This document shows, one piece after another, positions 6,643 to 11,987 of a DNA stretch of 11,987 nt. Numbering within the stretch: position 1 is the stretch's first letter; each line of letters starts with the position of its first letter. The position numbers and the translations under genes were made by a program. This stretch comes from M55B157 sp965657825. Lineage in GTDB: Bacteria > Actinomycetota > Actinomycetes > S36-B12. Location: contig CBFHQG010000068.1 in NCBI GenBank assembly GCA_965657825.1, positions 1 through 11,987 of the forward strand, written 5' to 3'. The notes under the pieces are model-generated. The model did not search any database. It saw nothing but the letters and a program-made list of their open reading frames with translations, and was not told the origin of the DNA.

Positions 6643-7704
6643 ATGACCAGGCTCAAGGAGCGTGCCCTGCTCCTGCTCGGGGCGGGAGTGATCGCCCTGC
6701 TCGCAGCAGCGGTCGCGGGAGTGTCCGGCGCAACGATCCCCGTGATCGTCCTCACCGGGGTGCTCGGTGCCGCAATCGGCGCCCTCCTCGGACAGACCGC
6801 AGCCTGGGCTCGCGCTGCCGCTGGAGCCGCACGCCGCGGTGAAATACACGCGCTGCGCGCGATCGATGTGGTCACCCTCGAGGCCCGGCGGAACCGTGAG
6901 GACACAGCGGCAGCACGGGATCGGGTGATCCGGAGCCTCGATGATGCGGACAAGGCGCGTCAGGTGGCCCTCACGAAGACCGCGAAGACCATCGCCGGTG
7001 CCCGCGATGATGTCATCAAGCGCCAGCGTGAAGGGGTCCGCGAGACCAAGCAGCACCTCGCTGATCGGGCGGCGTTGGTGGAGGCCTATCTGCAGCTTCA
7101 GAGGTTGGTCGACCTACCCGCACCGATGCCCAGGGCCGGGACCTGGGCTGCATCGGAGGATCTCCTGCTGTGGCTGGTCGGCCGAGTCCTTCGGACCAGA
7201 CCGCACCTCATCGTGGATCTGGGCAGCGGCCAGTCGAGTGTGTGGATGGCCGCCGCCCTGCGCCAGACCGGCGCCCCCGGCCGGGTTGTGGCGATCGATC
7301 ACGATCCGTCGTATGCCGAGCAGACTCGACAACTCGCCGAACAGCAGGGGTTGAGTCGGTGGTTGGAGGTCCGTGATGCTCCCCTGGTCTCGGTCACCAT
7401 CGCTGACCGGACCAGCGACTGGTACGAGCCGGGAGTCTTCGAAGACCTGCACGGCATCGATCTGCTGTGCGTCGATGGACCTCCCGGTGCCGGTGCACCG
7501 CAGGCGCGGTGGCCGGCGCTGCCGATCCTCAGGGATCGGCTAGCGCCCGGTGCGGTGGTGATCCTCGACGATCTCATCCGCCGCGACGAGCAGGAGATCA
7601 TCGCCGAGTGGTCGCAGCGCTTCCCGTCGATGACGGTGGAGACCCTCGGCTTCGAGAAAGGCGCCGCGATCCTCGCCTTTGCGCGCGAGTCCGACACCGT
7701 GTGA
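6643..7704 (+). CDS. Membrane-anchored coiled-coil protein with class I SAM methyltransferase domain
   Basis: Target not recognised. Of 353 residues, the first 50 form a hydrophobic hairpin (about 8-27 and 31-50) that should anchor the protein with both ends in the cytoplasm. Residues 55-155 are Ala, Arg, Glu, Asp and Lys rich with no helix breakers and look like a long coiled coil. From about 165 a Rossmann methyltransferase of the Methyltransf_24/O-methyltransferase-3 kind follows: motif I LIVDLGSGQSS (189-199), VVAIDHD (215-221) with the acidic residue for the SAM ribose, LLCVDGPPG (274-282), and VVILDDLIRRDE (305-316). The ATG at 6643 has GAGG 7 nt upstream. It stands between a GT2 enzyme and an LCP protein, so methylation of a polysaccharide or its lipid carrier is a reasonable guess; a protein target is possible too. 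It converges on lcp with 12 bp between stops. Confidence 0.85.
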   Translation: MTRLKERALLLLGAGVIALLAAAVAGVSGATIPVIVLTGVLGAAIGALLGQTAAWARAAAGAARRGEIHALRAIDVVTLEARRNREDTAAARDRVIRSLDDADKARQVALTKTAKTIAGARDDVIKRQREGVRETKQHLADRAALVEAYLQLQRLVDLPAPMPRAGTWAASEDLLLWLVGRVLRTRPHLIVDLGSGQSSVWMAAALRQTGAPGRVVAIDHDPSYAEQTRQLAEQQGLSRWLEVRDAPLVSVTIADRTSDWYEPGVFEDLHGIDLLCVDGPPGAGAPQARWPALPILRDRLAPGAVVILDDLIRRDEQEIIAEWSQRFPSMTVETLGFEKGAAILAFARESDTV

Positions 7705-7709
7705 CGGTG
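7695..7709 (+). terminator. Candidate hairpin across the methyltransferase stop codon
   Basis: CACCGT (7695-7700) and ACGGTG (7704-7709) form a perfect 6-bp stem with a GTG loop. The stop codon TGA at 7702-7704 lies within it, and the 12-bp convergent gap follows. No U-tract; short for a terminator, so support is weak. Confidence 0.3.
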
Positions 7710-7716
7710 GGGGTGC

Positions 7717-9207
7717 TCAGTCGCAGCGCACAGTATCAGCGGTCGTGGAGTCGGTGATCGCGTCATCGATCACATCGTCGACCACATCGTCTACGACCTC
7801 ATCTGTGATCGCTTCGGTGGACGTGTCGATGGTGACGTCGGTGACACCGGTGAAGTCCTGGCCGAGCACGATCGTCACGCTGGTGGCTGCGGGGTCCTCG
7901 ACGAGGGTCGAGCCAGGCAGCGCCGCGGCGACCGTGCGGGCTGACTCCAGGGCGCCGGGGGCGTAGCGCACCTCGGTTCGGGCGTAGTCGGATCGATCGG
8001 CGTCATCGACGCCGATGATCACGAACCCGGCCTCGGCGAGCACGGCCGACGTCTCGCCTGCGCGGCCGGCGACGCCGCTGCCATTGAGCACGAGCACCGG
8101 GATGTTCGACGGGGAGACGGTGAGTGCTGCACCGTCCGCTGATGCGTCGTCATTCTTGGTACTGCTGCGCTTGGGCTTCTTCCAGGGCACATCGTTGCTG
8201 ATCGACGCCCAGACCCCTGCAGCGCGCTCGGTGTCCATGACGACGTTCGCACCGTCTCCGCGCTCGACCCACGGCATGGTGAGGAAGGTGATGTCACTGG
8301 GCTGCACGCCCCGCATGCTCAACGCGGTCTGCTGCAGCACATCACGGTCAGCAAGACCGGGATCGGTGGTCAGCGAAGATGTGGCCGCATCGAGAACCGA
8401 ATACAGCCGGATCGGGTTGAGGAACACCTGTGCGGCAGTGGCCTCGCGGACCATGGAGGACAAGAACGCCTGCTGGCGCTTGATACGCGACAGGTCCGAG
8501 CCGTCAGACAGTGTCTTGCGTGCGCGAACGAAGGCGAGGGCCTGTTCGCCGTCGACGGTGCTCGTCCCTGCGGGCAGTACCAGGTCACTGTCGGGATCAT
8601 CGACCGACTCGGTCAGGCAGACTTCGACACCTCCGAGGGCGTCGACGACGTTGGTGAAGCCGATGAAGTCGATGACGGCGAAGTGGTCGATCTGCACACC
8701 GGTCATCTGCTCGACCAGCTTCATCGTGCACCCGGGTCCACCGATCTCGAAGGCGGTGTTGAACTTCGCCTCGAATCCTCCGGCGAGCTCCCCTGATCCC
8801 GAGCGCGGGCACTCGGGGATCGTGACCCAGGTATCGCGAGGAATGCTGACCGCGGTCGCGAAGCTTCGATCGGCGCCCACGTGGAGCAGGATCGTGGTGT
8901 CCGAGCGGGCGTTGGAGTGGATGGCGGGGTCGCCGTACCGGGCATCGGGTTGGCCCTCGCGGCTATCGGAACCCATCAGCAGAATGGTCAGCGGCTGGTA
9001 GTTGCCCGCTTCGTCCACGACCGTGGTGTTGGGGGCCCGGCCCAGGACGCCGGAGATGTCGATGGCGGTGATGTTGCCCTGGAGTCGGCCGTAGAGGAAC
9101 TCCATGCCGGCGCCGACCAGGGCGGTGGCGATCACGGCGAGAGCGGCCAGCCCGGCGATGATGCGCGCAGTACGACCTCGTCGCGGGGCGACGTTGGGCT
9201 CGCTCAC
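7717..9207 (-). CDS. LCP-family (LytR-CpsA-Psr) cell-wall ligase with LytR_C domain
   Basis: LCP proteins sit on the outer face of the membrane and transfer polyprenyl-linked polymers (teichoic or teichuronic acids, capsule, arabinogalactan) onto peptidoglycan. The 496 residues show a basic N-terminus, one membrane segment (14-36), and an LCP domain (about 73-255) with the pyrophosphate and Mg-binding residues: GSDSRE (79-84), NARSDTTIL (99-107), SIPRDTW (121-127) and FVRARK...DLSRIKRQQAFL (227-249). A Lys-rich linker and a LytR_C domain follow (about 368-452, beginning IPVLVLNGSGVAG). The tail 453-496 is acidic, with a VVDD repeat, and ends VRCD; it is not part of either family domain. The GTG at 9207 is preceded by AGAGAGGAC, a strong ribosome site. 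Neighbouring ugd and GT2 genes suggest a glucuronate-bearing polymer as substrate, which is inference. Confidence 0.93.
   Translation of the reverse strand: MSEPNVAPRRGRTARIIAGLAALAVIATALVGAGMEFLYGRLQGNITAIDISGVLGRAPNTTVVDEAGNYQPLTILLMGSDSREGQPDARYGDPAIHSNARSDTTILLHVGADRSFATAVSIPRDTWVTIPECPRSGSGELAGGFEAKFNTAFEIGGPGCTMKLVEQMTGVQIDHFAVIDFIGFTNVVDALGGVEVCLTESVDDPDSDLVLPAGTSTVDGEQALAFVRARKTLSDGSDLSRIKRQQAFLSSMVREATAAQVFLNPIRLYSVLDAATSSLTTDPGLADRDVLQQTALSMRGVQPSDITFLTMPWVERGDGANVVMDTERAAGVWASISNDVPWKKPKRSSTKNDDASADGAALTVSPSNIPVLVLNGSGVAGRAGETSAVLAEAGFVIIGVDDADRSDYARTEVRYAPGALESARTVAAALPGSTLVEDPAATSVTIVLGQDFTGVTDVTIDTSTEAITDEVVDDVVDDVIDDAITDSTTADTVRCD
7750..7797 (-). repeat. 12-bp-period degenerate repeat coding the acidic LCP tail
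   Basis: Four 12-bp units of imperfect similarity on the lcp strand encode VVDD, VVDD, VIDD, AITD (residues 471-486). The + strand shows the recurring word CATCGTC/CATCGAT with CCAC/TCAC spacing. The units are diverged, so this is an old or selected repeat rather than a fresh duplication. Confidence 0.65.
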
Positions 9208-9306
9208 GAGGTGTCCTCTCTGGGGACCGGGGCTGGTCGGTCGCAGTGGCCGGCCGCGCGGTGCGGGCAGTCATGCGGGCGTGCTGAGGGTGGGTGGTGG
9301 TCCAAG

Positions 9307-9359
9307 CCTAGGACGCCGGCCCCCCGACCCTCGGTTCCCGCTCCCGTGACCTAGGACGC
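9307..9359. repeat. 10-bp direct repeat in the lcp/amidase divergent region
   Basis: CCTAGGACGC occurs at 9307-9316 and again at 9350-9359, with 43 bp between the starts. It lies in the 242-bp gap (9208-9449) between divergent lcp and the amidase gene. On the - strand the first copy contains TAGGCT (9306-9311), a possible -10 for lcp with a leader of about 90 nt. It could be a regulator site or chance. Nothing else notable is seen in the gap apart from the amidase promoter. Confidence 0.45.
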
Positions 9360-9412
9360 ATCGGGGTTCCTGGGAATGTGGTCAGAGAGACTGCTGTGAC
9401 GAGTGAGTCGGC

Positions 9413-9443
9413 TTGACACACGGGGGGTGCGGCGGGAGACATT
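9413..9443 (+). promoter_or_regulatory. Candidate promoter of the amidase-SpoIID gene
   Basis: A perfect TTGACA lies at 9413-9418. Downstream, GACATT at 9438-9443 (19-bp spacer), or AGACAT at 9437-9442 (18 bp), could serve as a weak -10. GACATT ends 6 nt before the GTG at 9450, again compatible with a leaderless start. Confidence 0.4.
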
Positions 9444-9449
9444 GGTCAG

Positions 9450-11987
9450 GTGCGACGTGGGAGGGTCGCCGGGGCGGATGCCTCGGCCGGTGAGCGGCGC
9501 CCTCGTGCTGCCCGAATGCTCCCGAATCGCCGGCTCGGTCGCTTCCTCGCCCTGTCCACCGCGGTCCTCGTCGTGCCCGCCACGCTCGCCCTTCCGGTGG
9601 TGGACCTCTCCCGGCTGATCCCCGGCGACCGTGAACCGATCACCCCCACCGTGTCGAGCATGGCCCTCGCCGAGGTCGATCCGCAGGGCCTGGCCGATTC
9701 TCCGCCGCCTGAGCTGGAGGTGCCCATCGCGGGGGACCCCACCGGTGAGACCCTGCACACCCATCGTGAGGAGGACTCGCCACTGGCGCCGGCTGCTGTC
9801 ATCGCCCGGACAGCGACCGCGGACTTCGGCCTCATGGGTGTCACCGCGGCCGAGCCCTTCGATCCAGACACCCGCATCGTGGTGCGCATCCGCGAAGCCG
9901 GGGAGTGGACGCCGTGGGCGGAGCTGCCGATCAGTGAGCACTTCCCGGATCCTGGAACAGATGAGGCAGAGCGCGCACGGTTCGCCAGCGAGCCTCTCGT
10001 CACCACCGGGGCGGACGGCGTGCAGGTGCGCATCGACACCCCCGACGGCACGATTCCCTCCGACACCGAGGTCACCCTGATCGATAACCCGGTCACCGAT
10101 GAGGACGCGGTGCTGGGCACCCGATCGCTCCCGGTGGATTCCGCTGGTGCGGCAGCATCGCAACCCCGCATCATCTCGCGTGCCGAATGGGGCGCGAACG
10201 AGTCACTGCGTCGCGGTACGACCTCGTACTCCGATCAGGTGAAGGTCGCGTTCGTCCATCATGTGGTGTCCAGCAACGACTACACGCAGGCCCAGGCTGC
10301 CCAGCAGATGCGCAACGTCTACTCGTGGTTCACCCAGGGTGTCGGTGTCAATGACTTCGGCTACAACTTCGTCGTCGACCGATTCGGCAACATCTACGAG
10401 GGTCGAGCCGGTGGAATCGACAAAGCGGTCAACGGCGCGCACACGCAGGGCTTCAACTCGCAGAGTTTCGCCGTCTCGTTCCTCGGCAATGCCGACACCC
10501 TCGATCCCAAGAAGGCGGAGGCGGCACAGATCGAGAACGCCTTCGCCGATGTCATCGCGTGGAAGTTCGCGGTGCACCACGTCGACCCGAAGGCGACGAC
10601 GGTGCTCACCTCCGCCGGCCCCGGACCGGTCGGTAGCGGGACCTCGATGTACTGGCCGGGAGAGAAGGTGTCGACGCCGACCATCGCCGGACACGGTGAC
10701 ATCGGCAACACATCGTGCCCCGGCACCTTCCTGCGCCCGGTCGTACCGGGATTGCGCAGCATGGTGGCCGACCGTCAGGGCGGCTCGTTCTATGCGCCTA
10801 CCGTCACCGGTTCCGGCACGGGCTGGGGTTCGGGAACCCCCATCGTCGTCACGCCCACGACCACAGCCGCAGCCGATCTGAGGTTGACGATCGCCTCGGC
10901 CTGCGGTGACGTGGTGCGCACCATCTCAGCGAGCAACTCTGCGGCAGGCCCGTTGGCACTGTCATGGAATGGCCTGACCGACAAGGGCAAGCGGGTGCCC
11001 CCTGGGCGGTACAACGTCACCGTCGCCGGCACCGTGGGTGGGGAGAAGGCGTACGACTGGACCGGTTACGTCCGCATCATCACCTCACCTGGATCACCCC
11101 CCGATCCCTGCTCGCCACCGAGTGAGTTCACGGTCAGCGGGACCGGGTACGGACACGGTGTGGGGCTGTCGCAGTGGGGGGCGCTGGGTCAGGCCCGGGA
11201 GGGTCGGACCACCACCGAGATCCTGCGCCACTACTACCCGGGTACGAGCGTGGACACCCTCCCCGAACCCGAGGACCTGCGCATCGGTCTACTGCACCAG
11301 GCCAGCTTCGCCCAGGTGCGCACCGAGACCATCGACGGCGGCGGGGGTGGCCTGGAGATCACCATCGGCAGCAACGTCTTCTCCGGTGCAGCCGGGGCCA
11401 ACTACCGACTGGAACCCAGTGACAAATACGTCCGCGTCATCCAGAGTCTCGGTGGGGAGCAGACGACCCTCGGCCGCGCCAACCGCGTGACCCTGCGCTG
11501 GTCGGGCACCTCTGATCCCGGTGGAGCAGGTGCCGCGCCGACGCTGCTCAATGTGATCGGACCGGGGGAATCCTTCGCCTCACCGCGCCACCGTTACCGC
11601 TACGGCATCGTCGAGGTCGAGCCGGTGTCGACCAGCGGTGGTCAGCGTCTGGCGGTGGTCAACGTGCTGGACATGGACTCCTACCTGCGTGGGATCGCCG
11701 AGGTTCCCGCGAACTGGCCGGCCCCCGCCCTGCAGGCCCAGGTGATCGCTTCGCGGGCCTATGCGATGGCGAAGTATCGCGGTGGCACCCGTTCGGCCTG
11801 CCTGTGCCACATGGACGACGGGGGCGGACCGTACTACGACCAGACCTTCCACGCCTGGCATGTGGAGTCCGGAACCTATGGGGCGCAATGGGTTCGAGCC
11901 GTACGCGACACGAGGGGCCAGACGGTCACCTACGGTGGGGTGCCCATTCCCGCCTTCTACACCGCAGCGACCGGCGGACGTACCCAG
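9450..11987 (+). CDS. Secreted PGRP/N-acetylmuramoyl-L-alanine amidase fused to SpoIID/LytB domain, 3' end cut
   Basis: An exported wall enzyme; 846 codons are visible with no stop. Domains in order: signal sequence with hydrophobic core FLALSTAVLVVPATLALPVV; an N-terminal module (about 75-235) with VVRIREAGEWTPWAELP, common before actinobacterial PGRP domains; a PGRP/Amidase_2 domain (about 242-440) starting IISRAEWGAN, with likely zinc ligands at His270-His271 (FVHHVV), His415 (AGHGD) and Cys423 (SCPG); a FlgD-like Ig domain (about 476-545, SWNGLTDKGKRVPPGRYNVTV); and a SpoIID/LytB region with GYGHGVGLSQWGALG (His569), YYPGT, then VEVEP...LDMDSYLRGIAEVPANWP...LQAQVIASRAYA and PAFYTAATGGRT. 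This predicts peptide-stem removal by the amidase and glycan cleavage by the SpoIID part. GTG at 9450 is chosen on promoter spacing; ATG at 9516 gives a more usual signal peptide and remains possible. Nothing indicates sporulation. Confidence 0.88.
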   Translation, partial: MRRGRVAGADASAGERRPRAARMLPNRRLGRFLALSTAVLVVPATLALPVVDLSRLIPGDREPITPTVSSMALAEVDPQGLADSPPPELEVPIAGDPTGETLHTHREEDSPLAPAAVIARTATADFGLMGVTAAEPFDPDTRIVVRIREAGEWTPWAELPISEHFPDPGTDEAERARFASEPLVTTGADGVQVRIDTPDGTIPSDTEVTLIDNPVTDEDAVLGTRSLPVDSAGAAASQPRIISRAEWGANESLRRGTTSYSDQVKVAFVHHVVSSNDYTQAQAAQQMRNVYSWFTQGVGVNDFGYNFVVDRFGNIYEGRAGGIDKAVNGAHTQGFNSQSFAVSFLGNADTLDPKKAEAAQIENAFADVIAWKFAVHHVDPKATTVLTSAGPGPVGSGTSMYWPGEKVSTPTIAGHGDIGNTSCPGTFLRPVVPGLRSMVADRQGGSFYAPTVTGSGTGWGSGTPIVVTPTTTAAADLRLTIASACGDVVRTISASNSAAGPLALSWNGLTDKGKRVPPGRYNVTVAGTVGGEKAYDWTGYVRIITSPGSPPDPCSPPSEFTVSGTGYGHGVGLSQWGALGQAREGRTTTEILRHYYPGTSVDTLPEPEDLRIGLLHQASFAQVRTETIDGGGGGLEITIGSNVFSGAAGANYRLEPSDKYVRVIQSLGGEQTTLGRANRVTLRWSGTSDPGGAGAAPTLLNVIGPGESFASPRHRYRYGIVEVEPVSTSGGQRLAVVNVLDMDSYLRGIAEVPANWPAPALQAQVIASRAYAMAKYRGGTRSACLCHMDDGGGPYYDQTFHAWHVESGTYGAQWVRAVRDTRGQTVTYGGVPIPAFYTAATGGRTQ

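Noticed and set aside
8015..9001. 328-residue open frame on the + strand opposite lcp
   Set aside because: It is Ser/Arg/Thr-rich antisense sequence with no recognisable domain, while the - strand encodes a complete LCP protein with all conserved motifs.
9516..9580. Twin-arginine (Tat) signal in the amidase N-terminus
   Set aside because: NRRLGRFLAL has paired Arg but not the S/T-RR-x-F-L-K order; an ordinary Sec signal fits better.
9446..10174. Long - strand frames (also 9351-10163) opposite the amidase N-terminal part
   Set aside because: Low-complexity antisense frames; the + strand frame is continuous into the PGRP domain and has a signal peptide and promoter.
10261..10881. 206-residue + strand frame inside the amidase gene
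   Set aside because: Arg/Ser/Thr-rich shadow of the PGRP domain in another frame.
11136..11987. SpoIID domain as a sign of endospore formation
   Set aside because: SpoIID/LytB domains are widespread in non-sporulating Actinomycetota, and no sporulation gene is nearby.

Overview
The window looks like chromosomal DNA from a high-GC Gram-positive bacterium (Actinomycetota). Indications are the strong G/C bias at third codon positions, many GTG starts, several genes with no Shine-Dalgarno sequence but a TANNNT box 6-8 nt before the start codon (the actinobacterial leaderless arrangement), and actinobacterial-type families: an Rv1264-like class III cyclase, an LCP protein with a LytR_C domain, and a secreted PGRP/amidase. 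An order such as Propionibacteriales would fit, but that is only an impression. I see no mobile element, CRISPR array, tRNA, rRNA or sign of recent transfer.

Layout. Positions 1-769: 3' part of a class III adenylate cyclase (+). 792-1433: a GtrA-family membrane protein (-) with a 12-bp tandem repeat in its N-terminal coding region. 1482-3589: a tightly overlapping operon purK-purE-CoA-binding protein (+), divergent from gtrA. 3668-4183: a hotdog acyl-CoA thioesterase (-), divergent from ugd (UDP-glucose 6-dehydrogenase, 4218-5534, +) across a 34-bp gap that appears to hold two mirror-image leaderless promoters. 5556-6554: an ExoA-like GT2 glycosyltransferase (-). 6643-7704: a membrane-anchored coiled-coil protein with a C-terminal SAM-methyltransferase domain (+). 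7717-9207: an LCP-family cell-wall ligase with a LytR_C domain and an acidic repeat tail (-). 9450 to the end: a large secreted protein fusing a PGRP/Amidase_2 domain, a FlgD-like Ig domain and a SpoIID/LytB domain (+), cut by the window edge.

How the genes fit together. purK and purE carry out the two-step carboxylation of AIR to CAIR in purine synthesis, and the CoA-binding protein is translationally linked to them. From gtrA onward most other genes point to the cell envelope: lipid-linked sugar translocation (GtrA), UDP-glucuronate supply (Ugd), sugar polymer assembly (GT2), attachment of a polymer to peptidoglycan (LCP) and peptidoglycan remodelling (amidase-SpoIID). The membrane methyltransferase sits inside this group and is the least explained gene. 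No wholly new system is evident. The points most worth a second look are the amidase-SpoIID fusion, the anchored methyltransferase, the mirror-image leaderless promoter, and two independent 12-bp-period coding repeats.
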